Source: Heliocidaris erythrogramma (taxonomy: Eukaryota > Echinodermata > Echinoidea > Camarodonta > Echinometridae). From it: DNA of 64,000 nt. Location: the NCBI GenBank assembly GCA_025617745.1, contig CM046853.1, positions 15,605,174 through 15,669,173 on the forward strand, written 5' to 3'. The first letter of the stretch is position 1. Each line of letters starts with the position of its first letter. The notes below the pieces were generated by a model. The model was not told where the DNA came from, made no database searches, and saw only the letters and a list, made by a program, of their open reading frames with translations. Shown here in pieces: positions 1 to 13,412 of the stretch. Both the position numbers and the translations under genes were made by a program.

Positions 1-374
1 CCAACGTCATCCTCGGGTTCCTGTTGACCTTCTTCTTGGGACATGCCCCCCCAATTGAATCTGTGCTGGTCTAGCAAAATAGTTAGGTACATTGATTTAT
101 TGTAGTAAATCAGTAAAATCAGAACTGATTTTATTATTTGCTAGATAAATCTATGTACCAACCTATGTCCCACCCTCCTACCCCACTCCTTGCCTAGCAA
201 CATGTCAAAGTTTGTCTGAGGCTGCTCGTAAAGAGGATGATTGTGTGCGCGCGTCATGCGTACGTGCACAGAGGAAGGCGGGAACCTAGGGGGGGGGGGG
301 GGGTTATGCACTGTCGTGACTTTAATTACTTGAATGGCTTGCGTAGTTGGAAGACTAGCAAAATAGGTAGGTCA
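1..374. other. Left edge, probably ELAPOR intron or 5' flank
   Basis: No exon, RNA gene or named repeat recognised. Contains a G homopolymer near 290-303. The only open frame is short and has no coding character. Confidence 0.4.
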
Positions 375-711
375 GAGCATACGATCTTTAACACTGGGAG
401 TAAAATGCCTAAAAATTTGTTTACAAATTAAATTCCTCCCATCAAGCTTCTTCGTTTAATAACCATTGTCTACGGCGGACCGTTTGAATATTAATGAGTC
501 AGAAAGAAGAGGATCTTGGGTATTTGATTCTAGTTCATCGTGACTTGGTCGTGAACCAGAATAGCCTGGTGGTTAAGTCGCTGCCCGGCAAGCAGTAGAT
601 GACAGGTTCGAATCCCGCTGGTTCCAATTTTTTATGACTTGTCTTTTTCATTACAGATCGAGCATACGATCTTTAACACTGGGAGTAAAATGCCTAAAAA
701 TTTGTTTACAA
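375..711 (+). repeat. 52-bp perfect direct repeats (375-426, 660-711) flanking a tRNA-like SINE
   Basis: The 52 bases from 375 recur exactly from 660. The 233 bp between them hold a tRNA-like sequence at 553-624. Flanking direct repeats are what a retroposed SINE leaves, but 52 bp is much longer than the usual 5-20 bp target duplication. Confidence 0.7.
553..624 (+). repeat. tRNA-like head of a SINE
   Basis: The 72-nt segment has a perfect 7-bp acceptor stem (GAACCAG with CTGGTTC), a Pol III A box (TAGCCTGGTGG) and an exact B box (GGTTCGAATCC). The anticodon stem is good, but the D and T stems do not pair well and base 33 is C rather than T. So it is a tRNA-derived retroposon head, or a decayed tRNA, rather than a working tRNA. 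Confidence 0.6.
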
Positions 712-1504
712 TTTTCTTAAATATCTTAAATATACATGTATGTTCTAGAAATTTGTGTATTGAACCGATTGAAATTAAATCGTGAGATAACTTGTGTGTG
801 AAAAATGTGTAATAACCAAAATCAAATCTTATTCAGTAGTTAAAGGACAATTAACCCCACGTGATATTCTAGATGCACCTATTGTCTGCTACGTCTTTCC
901 ATGGAGGCTGCCATTTTGTGCATGACACGGATCATTAGGTACCATATGCATTGATAATAGCCTACCTTTACAACAGATACGTCGCTTTGTTCTGATTGTA
1001 TTACGATTGTTATTGGCCATGGGCCTAGATAATTGACGACCCATGAGTTCTAATAGCCATCCTGTAAAGCAGATTCCTCGCTTTGTTTTGGTATTGTTAC
1101 GATTGTCTCCGTCCTTGACGTCAATTCTCCGTCCTTGACGTATATTTTTTATGAAGTATATTTTTTATGAACAAATTAAGACCTTTTAAAAAATATATAA
1201 AACTAAACTTACATTTCAGAATATGTGACTTTATCTAATATATATTTGTCCTCTAAAAATCAATTACGAGTTAACGATGAAGGAAATTTTACTTGGGATG
1301 AAAAATATGTTCGTGTACACATAAAGTAATGGCAGCCCCCTTATTATTGCTAGCAGACGATAACTTGGCTGGAAAATAGTGATTTATATCTATATCCTGT
1401 GTTTTTACATGAAATTGCATGTATCAAATAAGAGGCATATACTACACCATTCAAAATAAGCTAATTCATACGCTGAGGTTAATTTCCCTTTAAGGTTGAA
1501 TTAC
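712..1504. other. AT-rich noncoding stretch, nothing recognised
   Basis: Probably ELAPOR intron. A short local duplication (CTCCGTCCTTGACGT twice near 1109-1142) is the only pattern noted. Confidence 0.4.
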
Positions 1505-2185
1505 TGCAATTTTTAGTTGATCAGCTCAGGGATATAGGTGTTTGTTACTTCTCTGACATAAAAAAAAGAAAAACTCTGCCGTTATATGGGAGAAACCGTA
1601 CTGAACATACATTAAATTGAACTCTGATTGTACTGTCTTACCAATATCAGGGTAAAGGAATGGTTGGGGGTTCAGCATTTAACAAACATAATAAATATAA
1701 TGCTTCTTTGTAAAATAAAACAAAGAACACAGCATTAAATGGAAACAAATGCCAACTAATTACATTTGCTGATGGATGATCATGTATATGAAAGATCTTA
1801 TGCTTGCCTTTTTGTTTGTTTTATCTAGTTTTGTGGACCTATTGCAATTTTTGAGTTTATCAGCTCGGGGATATAAGTGTTTTTGTTACTTCCCTGATAT
1901 TGATTTCTTCTTCAAGAGAATCTCTGCCGTCATAAGGGACAAACCCTACTGAACAGACAATAAATTCAACTGTAATTATACTGTCTTTCAAATATCGTGG
2001 TAAAAAGAATGGTTTGGGTTCAGCATTTAACAAACATAAATATGCTTCTTTGTAAACAAAGTACAGCAAAACAAAGAAAAACATAAACTGGAAACAAATG
2101 TTAACTAATTGCTTGCTAATTGCTTTTGCTGATGGATGATCACTTATGCAAAAGATCTGTGGCTTGCCTTTTGTTGGTTTTCCTT
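1505..2185. repeat. Diverged tandem duplication, unit about 339 bp
   Basis: The block from 1505 to 1843 is repeated from 1844 to about 2185. Both start with GCAATTTTT, pass GTTCAGCATTTAACAAACAT and GCTTCTTTGTAAA, and end near GCTGATGGATGATCA. Small indels and many substitutions show it is not recent. No coding capacity. Confidence 0.75.
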
Positions 2186-2375
2186 GTTAAATGGTATTCC
2201 ACTTGTGTATCCCAAGCACTGTAGTCTCACTAGACAAGAGACAACATGCACCATGATTATAAAGTAAGCTAATATTTAGCTAGCACTGAATGATAATTTG
2301 CTTCGTAATATAAATGTAATGTTGGTCTTTGTGAAATGTGTTATATGGAAATGTTCAACTTCACTCTACACTTTG

Positions 2376-2818
2376 AGGCCCGGTCACACCGCCAGAACTT
2401 TGCTGGAGCATTCCTGGAGCGGTGAAAAAAATTCATCACCGCTCGTAGCCGTTCACCACCGTTTAACAGAAGTTGGCCCCCGTTAAGGCAACGCGGTATA
2501 TGCTCGGCCACCGCTGATGGTCCCTCCTACCGCTCCGAAATTGCTGGAACGGTGTCAGGCGTTGAAGCAGCGATCCATTGCGGTGATGAACTTTGGTTTG
2601 GCGTTGGTATGGAGGTGTCGGAATGGGACCAACGCTCGCTACCGTTAAACCAACGCTAAAGCAACGCCGGCGTCAGCGGTCTACTGCTAAGGCAACGCCC
2701 GTGTTTTCGATTTTTTTCCCCCATTTTGTGCGCGGTGACGAGCGTTGTTGAAATTCGGCCCCCTCTCCCTACCGTTCAAGGAACGCGCCAAGAAAGTTCT
2801 GGCAGTGTGACCGGGCCT
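2376..2818. mobile_element. 443-bp nonautonomous DNA element with AGGCCCGGTCACAC termini
   Basis: About 26-bp terminal inverted repeats: AGGCCCGGTCACACCGCCAG at the left and its near-exact reverse complement at the right. The interior is GC-richer than its surroundings and full of ACCGCT/AACGC-type words. No coding. Target duplication not clear, so the superfamily is left open. A relative lies at 26768-27411. Confidence 0.8.
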
Positions 2819-3257
2819 TTACAGCCTGTAATATGATATCGTGGATAGCGGTTGAAATCTCTTCATATCTTGTGATATAAAGATATTCACTTTATCACTA
2901 TAAAGTACAGAAGTGAAAGAGGTAGATAATACCTGTATTATTTATAAGTTGACAATACTTGGCTTCCCAACAAAATGCTATCTTTATTAAATACTGCATC
3001 TTATAGGAGAACTGCATAGGCAGAAAATATACTCTTTTTTTATGACTAAAATGCTGATGAATTAAAGTAAGATCCAAATTTTGCAGGGGGATGTAAACAA
3101 GAAATGTACTTTTTTGTTCCCAAAATGCTGATTCAAGCAAGATATAATTGTTCATTCCTAAGTTTGATTTTCCAAGAGGTGTTTTCAGTCAGTGACCGTA
3201 TCAGAGTGTTATTCACCCTTGAGTAATTGTTTCTCTGTCACACTTCTCCTTTGCCAG
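2819..3257. other. ELAPOR intron sequence
   Basis: AT-rich, ending in a pyrimidine-rich acceptor tract (CTTCTCCTTTGCCAG) just before the first exon seen. Confidence 0.6.
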
Positions 3258-5963
3258 GTACATGTGATGGTTGTACCTTCCATATGCTATGGACCAGTCA
3301 GTATGCATGTCCGGTGTGTACCAATGATGACATCGTATCTATCAAACAGGAGTGTAGACATGGACACCAGGTCACTAAATATGTGTGGAATGATACTGCG
3401 TAAGTATCGAACTGAAAAATCTGATAGTCTTATTGTACACAAATATTCTGTCTTAGACTCTCAGTTTTGTTTTATTTCTTATCAGTCAAATTCATATACA
3501 TTTAGTCGACGAAAATACCCTGTCCTAAAGTGCATTTGTAATGATAATGTGGAGAAAATAATCTGAATTGTTTCTGTTCTGTTGTTGATGTTCCACGAGC
3601 GTACACGATTGATGTAGGACTCTGACTTGTAGGGGAAGCAGTTAGTCCTCCACCTCAGTCTTCTATTTGTTCTCTTTGAGTGTATCTTATGTTGAATTCA
3701 GATTCCCCAATGGTACATTTCTTACAATATTAATTCAGTAATATTTCAATATTGTTGTATATCTCTTACAGGAAATGTGTTGGTGGAATTTCCTTGCCTG
3801 AAGATGAGACAACAAAATGTGTGGTACCGCCCTGGTACAGTCAGGTGCCCATGTATGCACAGATTGCCATTGCAGCCTTTGTAGGGTGTGCCATACTGCT
3901 ATGTGCTATGATTGTTTGTGTCTGGAAGAAAAACAGGAAGTGAGTATCTATTACATTTCAGTATTTGAAGAAAAACATTGTGCATAGCAGTCTCGTTCTA
4001 GGACCCTTGATACTTATACAAGAATAAAATTATAGGATATGCTCTAGTTATTATTCCTTGGCATGTGTTTATGATATGAAAGTCTTCAGTAGCCCCAAGC
4101 AGATTGAGTCCTGTTCCTTAGTAGTTCAGGAAAACCATGTAGCCAACTGATAGTTCTTGGTGGTGTATTATAATTACGCACATTGTCCACTGGCTTACAG
4201 TATGAGCTTTGTCATGGTCTATTACTAATCTATATCATCGTTGTTTGTATGAAGGAGAAAAGAGCTCTTTTGTTTTTCCCCAAGGTCGACAAAATATAAG
4301 AATATATATCATGTAAATTTTTGATAGGCTTATGGTTATGTAAATAAGTATCACCCTGGGTATGTACATGAATCACTCCAAGTTTACTCTAAGTATATAC
4401 CCTAATATTTCTTTAAAAGCCATTCAATATATTTTTATGTGCAAGGTTATCCAATTGTAATATGATCTATAGCCAGTACATCTTGCTTGGTTCAGTACTC
4501 CTCCACCCCTTGCTTGATACAAGTACTGTAGTCTTTATTTCCTGCAGTGGGTTATTTGAATGCCATTGAAAATGTAAAATATTGGCAGTTATCATTATAC
4601 TCTTTCATTGTTTTCTACACCAGGCTTGAATACAAATATCAGAAGCTGGTAAGTTCAGCATCGGGTGAGCTCCCAGCTGCTGACTCTTGTGGTCTTGATG
4701 AAGATGACGAGGACGAGGTCCACTTTGAGGACGGCAATAAAAAGTCCAGGTCCTTCCTCAGCAAGTTCAAGTCTCGTGGGAGTTCAGACAAGGTAAAGGG
4801 CTGTATGGAGACCTTTCAGGAATCTGTTGTGCAAGGTTGAAGTGTGATTATTGTTGAGTGCGACCTTTGCTCTGTGTTTTACATTTTCTTGTATTCTTCT
4901 GTTCCTTGTGCTTGAAGTTTTCTGTCATTTGGGGGCAGTATACAACATTTCATTATCAGGATTGAGACCTTAAAGAACAGTTGTGTAAATAAATTACAGA
5001 GGAAAAATTTAAGAGTTTAAGATTGAAACAGAAATATGACTGCATGATATGTTTTGTACTCTGTAGGTCTTCTATTGGGGAAAGGATGGAGGGAGTGTAG
5101 TTGTTTTTATAATGTGTGGTCTTTTACACCTTTGCAAGTTTTTTGATAATTGTTTGCCATATGTACTTTTTATTTAGGACTTTAATATAGATTAATGTGA
5201 CATTCCCTTCTCTTTAACCCTGTGGTCACATTCTGTTATAGAGCTGGGCAAAAACTTTGCCGTTCCAGTTTTCTTTGCCAAGTTTGGTCTTGGACTAACC
5301 CAAACTTCTTTAAATTGTGTATACTCAGTTCATTCTTGCCAGACTATGCCTCCTGCTATATTTAGGTCTTTATTTAGAACTGCAGTGGTCTCATATTCTC
5401 ATTCCTTGCTTCTTCTCACCTATCTTCACAGGACCATGCATACATGGAGGACTCACTTCTGGCCATGCACTAAGTCTGCTTAAATACAGTAAATTCTATT
5501 CACATTTAGAATGTTCTGCATGTCCAATTTGATGGTTAAAGAGTTTCTATTCAAAAACTAATTTTAACTGTTTTTCTTATGTCTAAAATGCTTTATTAGG
5601 AGATGCAGAGACAGGATTTTTAAGGTCTTTCCTCTCAGCTATAGGTTTACATTTTGACTATTGAATTTGCTAGAAGATACTGTGATAGAAAAAGAGCTTG
5701 AAATTTTCATGTAGTTTAGAAAGGAAGTATTCGCAGCAGTGCATTGACCTACTGATCAATGAATAGATGATCCAATATGTATGCATGGTTTTTCCATCAA
5801 TTATGTGCTTGCATTTCATTATCTGATTTGCTTCTTTTTGTTTTTAATTATTTTTACTTCAGTTCATTTCAATGGCATTTTCCATTTTTTTCTTTTCAGT
5901 TTGTTAATTGAAAGCTTTGCATGTATTCATTTAGTAATTTGGGAGTGTGGATGCTTTCAGGGG

Positions 5964-5997
<34 letters not shown>

Positions 5998-6452
5998 TCT
6001 CTTCCTCTTGATAAGTGATAACTTATTTGGTATAAAGTACATTGTCTTTTTAGCAACCTTTATACAAGAAGCTCATACTTTTTACTTGTTGGGCTTTTGG
6101 TAACCCAACCAATTTGCAGCAAGTAAAAAGTTCCTGCAAGTTAAAATAAAGTATTTCATGATAAATTCTATCTTCTACTTTTTATATCAGACCTAAACAT
6201 CACTCAAGGTAATTTGCTGTCTCTGGTTCTAAGTGTATTATCTATCACCCTCCACCTTCTAAACATAAGATGAATTTAATGATAGAAATCATCAAAGTGC
6301 CATTGATTCCATAGACCAAGTCATTGATAACCTTTTTCTATCCTCTTGTTTATTACCCATTACAGCAAGGATTGCTTGATGGTCCCGACATGGAAGCTTT
6401 CCGTATGAAGGATCAGCCTTCCATAATGACCCCACTATCAGAGACCACATGA
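3258..6452 (+). CDS. elapor: ELAPOR-type transmembrane protein, last four coding exons (5' part outside window)
   Basis: Human ELAPOR1/2 (EIG121, KIAA1324/1324L) are type I endosome-lysosome membrane proteins linked to autophagy. Four exons read through in phase: 3258-3399, 3772-3939, 4624-4792 and 6366-6452, all with AG acceptors, and GT donors on the first three. The first gives a cysteine-rich end of the ectodomain (CDGCTFHMLW, ACPVC, YVWND). The second continues CVGGISLPEDE and holds the membrane span (AFVGCAILLCAMIVCVW) followed by KKNRK. The third is the best match to the vertebrate tail: LEYKYQKLV, GELPAADSC, then an acidic run and KSRSFLSKFKSR. The last exon (GLLDGPDMEAFRMKDQPS) ends at TGA 6450-6452 and aligns loosely with the DGFDSVPLKTSS end of human ELAPOR2. 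YKYQKL fits a YxxL/phi sorting signal. Earlier exons must lie before position 1. Identity is from remembered family sequence, not a search. Which of the two vertebrate paralogues it matches better is not decided. Confidence 0.9.
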
Positions 6453-8600
6453 TGTTCACTACGTCATACACTCCATTCACTTTTACCATCATTTGCAAAA
6501 GTTTAAGACCACCTCGGGATTTGTGGGTATTTCAATCATTTGGAATACTTTCTTTTGTCTCATTGAATGATTACATAACTACTACAGTGATCAGTAGTAC
6601 AAGAGTAATGGTATAAGCCTATAGTTTAAGTATGATACATACATGTAGGTTATGCCATGAAAATAATTTTATGTCTGAAGACAAGTTTTTATTTTTTTTT
6701 CTTTCTTTGACTTATTGCATTTTGGAATACTGGTCTTAAACTTTTGCAAATGATGGTAATTTTTGTTAAGATTATAAACTATTATTCTTTTAACAGTTCT
6801 TTGAACTAGCTAAAAAGTAGACTCTCATTACAGAGAGGGGCTGATCAAAGCTTAAAGTGGTTGTCCTGTGCTAAAATCATAAGGAAAAGAATTCTGCAAT
6901 GCATTTACAATATACCTCTTTAATTATTAGATACCGGTAATCATTATTATTTAATTTGCTCACATGCATCGAGCAGATGAAATTGACTGTATATGGGGTG
7001 TGTGCAAACCAAACTGATCAACAGTAGAAACATTTATGGCATTAGTTTGGGCCAATCATATGTGACTGGAAAGATGCCTTGATGAGGAGTACAATTATTT
7101 TGAAATGTTATAATTAGGTATTAGAGATTCATGTAATGTAATCTTGCCTGTTTCACACCAACATTATGGTCAGAAACGTGAGTGTTAAGAAATGCCAATA
7201 CGACTCTTTTACTGTCCGTCTATTTGACAGTTGATATAAGAAATAGGTCAGACAGAACTTACAGGTTGAATTGAACACATCAACTTGAAAAAGTGTATTA
7301 CACATATTTATAAACTCTAGATCTTAACATCATTATGACTACTTCACTGAGATGTTGATGTCTGAAGTTATATATCAGTATCCATCGACATATTGAAATA
7401 ATCATTGATCTTAATACCATTTGGAAATGAAGTTTGCACAAGACACCTCACACAAGAGTCTGCTCTGTATATATGAAAGGTCAACATGTATTGATTGATT
7501 TCCTTCTAGCATGTTTAATTCAATTTATTTTGATGTAACTTGCATTTTCTATAGATTCCATTCCAAATTCTCTCGTGACTAGTATTCGACTATGTAGTCA
7601 AAGATTCTAATTTCTAAACATTCCAAAGCCTTGCATATATATTTATATATATATATGTGTGAAGTAAATGTATTATGAGGGGGGAAATATGATCTAAGGT
7701 CCAGTTTTTGTTTCACTTTCTTTTATGTTTCCGATCTTGTGGTCATACTTAATCCTTTCAGTGCTGTAAGCCGTTTATGATGACCAAGGTGAATATTGCA
7801 CCTGATATTTTGGAGCAAGAAAAAGCTTGCCCTTTCTATTGTAATTCAAAATTGATCCGTAGATTGTCAAGTTAAGAATCAGAGATATCATAGTTAAAAC
7901 ATTGTTTCACAAAATTGTATTTGTGATACTTGTATGTAAACTTGTTGGACAGGCAAGTTTTTACACATATTTTTAAAGTTAAATAATTGGGAGGATTTTG
8001 TTCCATCTCTTAAAAGAAAACTAGGAAATGGATAAAAAAAGTTAGCAAATAATTTCTTGTCCTTGGAGTGGGCAATATAGCAACAGCTAGAAATATATTC
8101 TTCTTTCCAACTGAGAATGTAAGATTTTCATGTCATTTTATTTATAGATATTAACAACATATTTGTTGCTGTTGAATCCATTGGCAAAAAGTCTATTTTC
8201 TAGGGAAAAAATCTGATACAAAGCAGATGTAGTCAACTCATTTGTAAAATTTAAAGTTAGAAATACTTTATGGTAACTGAGAAACTGTTCTTTTTTTTCT
8301 TCATTTCAGATAAATGGATGTTCAAGTTATTTGTATTTTTTTTAAATTTCATGTTTATCTCCAGTTTCTTTCTGTAAGAAACTACCTTTTTTTGGAAGTC
8401 ACTTTATAAGGTTTCTATGATCTGTGGAAATTATGTAAATACATGCATGTATGTTTAATATGTGTAATGAATAATACATTCTTTAAAAGGGACGCTGTTG
8501 TTTTTGCAGGGGTGATCAAACTGTTGTAGGTGCTCCTTTTTGGGCTAGCTGATAAACTAAGGTAACTTTTATATGTATACAATAAAATTAAATATTATTC
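6453..8600 (+). other. Probable long 3' UTR of ELAPOR
   Basis: AT-rich sequence after the ELAPOR stop, with a candidate AATAAA at 8581. The transcript end cannot be fixed from sequence; further AATAAA words occur near 9445. Confidence 0.4.
6484..6758. mobile_element. 275-bp Tc1/mariner-like MITE in the ELAPOR 3' UTR
   Basis: Perfect 28-bp inverted repeats (6484-6511 and 6731-6758, TACCATCATTTGCAAAAGTT...) whose outer TA is the target duplication expected of Tc1/mariner elements. The termini resemble Tc1 ends (TTGCAAAAGT). It begins 31 bp after the stop codon. No transposase inside. Confidence 0.85.
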
Positions 8601-11600
8601 ATATGATGTGTTAGTGTTCACATCATGAGCAGAACCTTTTAGGCTAAGTTGTATCATAACATTGTGTCCATGTGAAGAAAAAAAATCACCTCTGTTTTGT
8701 TATTGTTTACTGTATTTAATGTAAAATTATTTCTAATTTTCTTATTTGGTGACTTTTCAGCAACACAAAAAAAAACTCTTTCCAATGTTATGCAACATTC
8801 CACGGTGTGCCTTTGATGGTATAGATTCATTGTTGTCATGCATGTAGGATAGTGGGGTAAAAACACCAATATTTTCTTGACATTGCAGAAAATATTACAG
8901 TAATATGTTTTTGAGTATGATTTGTATTCAGAGTGACTAATTTATTTTGCTTTGGGGTTACGAATCGTAAATAGTAGAAGTAGATCATCAGTGGTTCAAG
9001 TTAATTAATAGAATCACTAAATGCTTGTACGACTGTTTACCGTAGATAAGTCTATTTTATTTACTTTCAAAAACAGTCCTGTCATATATTGGAATTAATG
9101 CAAAAGAATTAAACACTTTTCAGAGAAATGCAGTATTGTCAATTACAGGATATACCCTATATTGTCATTTTGTTAGGTTTTATCTTTTTTGTGAAAAAGA
9201 GAAAAGGCAATTTTATTCAAAATTTGATACCATTAAATTTTGGAGGGTGTTGTTGGAGTACTAACTTTTATCTCACTTTGTCAATATGTGCATGTTCCAA
9301 TTCACATTAAATTGTCACTGTATATACCATATGCAATATATGAATACAAAATCATCCCCCAAAATATTTTTTAGACTTATGTGGCAAGTCTCTTTCTATA
9401 GAGAATGGCTTACATGTACAGTTGAAGGGTTACAAGATATGTTGAATAAATATTTTGTTTTAAAATTGTGTTTATTATTCATGATAAATAAGGAGATTAC
9501 TAATACCAGAATATTTTACGGATGGGTCACAGTAGTTATGGTGAATGGGGTATAATGCACCTTTTTTTGGCAGGGTCTATGTCCAGTGTAGTTACTGAAG
9601 TGGTACAGGCCTTCAGATTAATTTCATATCAATCAGAGAATGTAAATGTACGATCATATGTATGTTTGAAGGCTATGGGAGGATATACTTCTGTAGGGGC
9701 ATTCTGAAAGCTCACTTAATAGCGGTCTATTAGAAAATCAGTACCAGGGTATTTCAACATCATAGGTCAGTGATATCACATGTAATATTAAACATGACAT
9801 CCATATGGATGGGAAATTCATTGTTCCTTAAATTGGTGTTCACTATTTGAAAGCTGTTAGTAGACAGATGTATTAAAAGTGATAGCACATGAATGGTTCT
9901 CAGTTAACCACTCTTATTAGCACATTTTGAAAATACCATCTCTAATTAAATTAAATGAACAGCCTGGAGATGTAGGTTTATTCTGTAAGATTTTGGTCAT
10001 GAATACTGGTTAAGATGCAACCAGTTTGGGCTTTAATTGAAAGGGTTTCCAGAATACCCTCACCCATTTCCTACAAAACATTCAATTCTGTAGTGTACAT
10101 GAAATTGCAGAATTGTGTCAGAAAGTTGTACATTCTGATTTATATATCTTGGTTAAGAATCATTTTTTTCTTGCATGCTCTGTTTTAATTCAAGCTGATT
10201 ATGTCATGTCCGTCGTCTTCTGAAAATGTGCAATCTAACAAATATGAGTATTCAAATGTTTATATTATTGGGTTTCTTTATATAGTATGCAGTGATCAGT
10301 TTACTAACTGGGATGTTGGGTTGGGTATTGCATTCTATATTGTGTGTATGGATGGAAGCCTTAGTGTAGTTCTTTCCTGTATCATACATAGTTCTTACGT
10401 TAACTCTCTGTGCTGATGTCACATATATATGTGACAGATAGACTTGTCATATTCATTCACCAATAATTCTTATGCATTAAGTTGGGTAAAGTAATGTTTG
10501 GTATCATAAGAAATGGTAATAAATCTCCTACAAGTTCTGTACACAATATTTTGTGAAATGATAGATGGTTAATGAAGTGCAGACATTTGAAAATCCAAGC
10601 ATTGATCAAATTTTGGTAAAATTTTGAAGAGAGCTAAACCCCTTGGCACAGTAAGAGTTAAAAAATATGTTCAATACAATGATTATTTTGTCGTAATATT
10701 CACACTCTCATAGTTACTTGTATCCTTAAAAGCTGGCTGTTTGTTTCTTAATTGAATGAATATGTCCTCTGCTATATGATTTCACTCAACAGCTTGAGTG
10801 AAAATGAGTAGAGTATGTTATTATGCTTCTTGCTGACTTCCATATTTATTTGCTAAAGTGGACAAAATTAAAGTTGTTGTTGACTTTGTACAGGGGTTAT
10901 AAAGAATAATTTATATATGGAAACACTTGACATTTATTCACTTAAAGTACATATTCATGTATCAGTCCCCTTGGTGCTTAGTACTATGACGTTTGGAATA
11001 ATTAAGTTGGAATTTATGAAGAGGTAATCTGCATTGTATGATCTGATGGATTAGAATTTCAAGATATGTTCTTCTCAGTTCATTGGAAATGTGATCTTCT
11101 GAATAAGACTTAACTTTGACAAAATTGTGAAGATGACACATTTTGCAGTCCTACTCAAATATTGGAGCCGTCATTCATTTACAACATACTTGTACATCTT
11201 TGCCTTTCATGCAAGTGTTTATTCACAATTGTCTTATATCCATTGCTTGATGAGTGAAAATGTGAGAAACACACTAAAATAATCAAATTGTGGCTTATTT
11301 CGACACACACACATACTTGTTTTCTGGAAATCACTGTTTTATTGGGGGAAAATTGGGTATAACACCCATAATCATTCATTTCTTGGCATGTAACATATGT
11401 GTTTGTGTTTGTCTGTGCCACTACTACTTGTATGAATATTATATTCATATGATTGTCAAGGGTCATTTAAGGGTTGAATGTTTTTCAGTTTCTTTTGAAT
11501 TATCTATTAAAATGAAAAAAAGACTCATCACAAATTTACGCTCCTCTTTTTAGCCTGTTTCATATGCTTTGTGAACATGTGTGAGAATTGAAAGTAAGAA

Positions 11601-12146
11601 AGAATTTGCATTGATAAATTACAAAATTAAATGAAAAGAGTGAAAAGTTAATAAATTTTCAAATATTTCTATTTTACCTAAAAAAAAAAGAAACATACAA
11701 ATCAAAATTTATCAAATTGCCTGAATTTGAAATATTTAGTTTGCATTATACCTGTACATATAAACACAGTACAATACAGCACCTGCAAATAGTTCTCTCA
11801 AAATAAACATGATAAAACACTTTAAGTTTATGGATTCAGTTAAGATGTAATTTGGGGGGCGTCTTGGCACATAAAACTGCATAAAAAATTGGAGGCTGTG
11901 TAAAGTATGGCTTCATCAAAATATGGGAATCTAATTTTACTTCTGTATAGAGATAATCATCATACAAAAATGACATGCATAAGCGCTCACATAGAAAAGG
12001 GTGTGCGAAACCCAAGTCCACCTTTGGTTCTGTGCGTGTGTTTTAAAATTTTGTCTTTCATTTTCTTCATACTCAAACATGTTTTTCCACAAAGTGTGAG
12101 GCGTTTGAACAACACTTATTTCTTTACTTTAAGATTCTTTCAAAAA
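8601..12146. other. AT-rich intergenic stretch without a recognised gene
   Basis: No exon with coding character, no RNA gene, no clear repeat. Possible distal ELAPOR polyadenylation words. Short open frames look random. Confidence 0.45.
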
Positions 12147-13412
12147 ACAAGAGCCCCAGGGGGCACGACGCTCACCTGAGGTGGATCAATTCACATCTGG
12201 TGCAGGGGCCCCTATAAGGCTACCCTGGGGGCCACATGTACCATTTTAGCAACTTTGGATCCCTATAGAGGTATCTCTATACACAATACCAAGTCTGAGC
12301 TTCCTACCAAGTTCGGTTAAATTCCAATCATGTGTTTTGGAGAAGAAGCTGAAAATGTAAAAAGTTTATGGATGGCGGACAACTTGCCAAACCCCCCCCC
12401 CCTCAGGTATGTTACCCCCACAGACCCCCTATAGGGCCACCCAGAAAAAAATCATGAACCTTTTTCGTCTATAGAGGTATCTCCATACACAATACCAAGT
12501 CTGAGCTATTCCTGGTTCTGGAGAAGAAGATGTTTGAAATTTACATAGCTTTTACAATTGGGGGCCTTCCCCCTGGGCCCCCCTGGGGGCCACATGTACC
12601 ATTTTAGCAACTTTGGATCCCCTAACCCTAAGGATGATTCCTACCAAGTTTGGTTGAATTCCGATCATGTGTTTCGGAGAAGATCAGAATGTAAATTTTG
12701 CCTGGCAGCGCCCCCCCCCTCCAATATGTTACCCCCACAGGGCCCCTATAGGGCCACTCAGAGAAATTTCATGAACAACCTTCATTCTTCATCTATAGAG
12801 GTACATGTATCTCCATACACAATACCAAGTCTGAGCTATGCCTGGTTCTGGAGAAGAAGATGTTTGAAATTTACATAGCTTTTACAATTGGGGGCCCCTC
12901 CCCTTGGGGTCCCCTTGGGGCCACATGTACCATTTTAGCAACTTTGGGTCCCCTACCCCTAAGGATGATTCCTACCAAGTTTGGTTGAATTCCGATCATG
13001 TGTTTTGGAGAAGAAGATCAGAATGTACATTTTGCCTGGCAGCGCCCCCCCCCCCCCCAGTATGTTACCCCCACAGGGCCCCTATAGGGCCACTCAGAGA
13101 AATTTCATGAACAACATTCATTCTTCATCTATAGAGGTATCTCCATACAACCCCCCCCCCCCTCCACTATGTTACCCCCACAGGGCCCCTATAGGGCCAC
13201 TCAGAAAAATTTCATGAACAACCTTCATTCTTCATCTATAGAGGTATCTCCATACACAATACCAAGTCTGAGCTATACCTGGTTCTGGAGAAGAAGATGT
13301 TTGAAATTTGCATAGCTTTTACAATTGGGGCCCCTCCCCCTGGGCCCCCTTGGGGCCACATGTACCATTTTAGCAACTTTGGGTCCCCTACCCCTAAGGA
13401 TGATTCCTACCA
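12147..13412 (-). repeat. Interspersed repeat with internal tandem units, one end truncated
   Basis: Begins AAGAGCCCCAGGGGGCACGA, the reverse complement of the right end of the element at 22315-23217, so it lies in opposite orientation. The interior is about 3-4 units of roughly 320 bp sharing CCACATGTACCATTTTAGCA, CCTACCAAGTTTGGTTGAAT and GTTACCCCCACAGG. The far end is lost at 13412. Noncoding. Confidence 0.8.

Noticed and set aside
12558-13217. Open frames of 70-106 codons in the repeat at 12147-13412 (and 22500-22858)
   Set aside because: Their text repeats with each tandem unit and is disrupted between units; they are shadows of a noncoding repeat.
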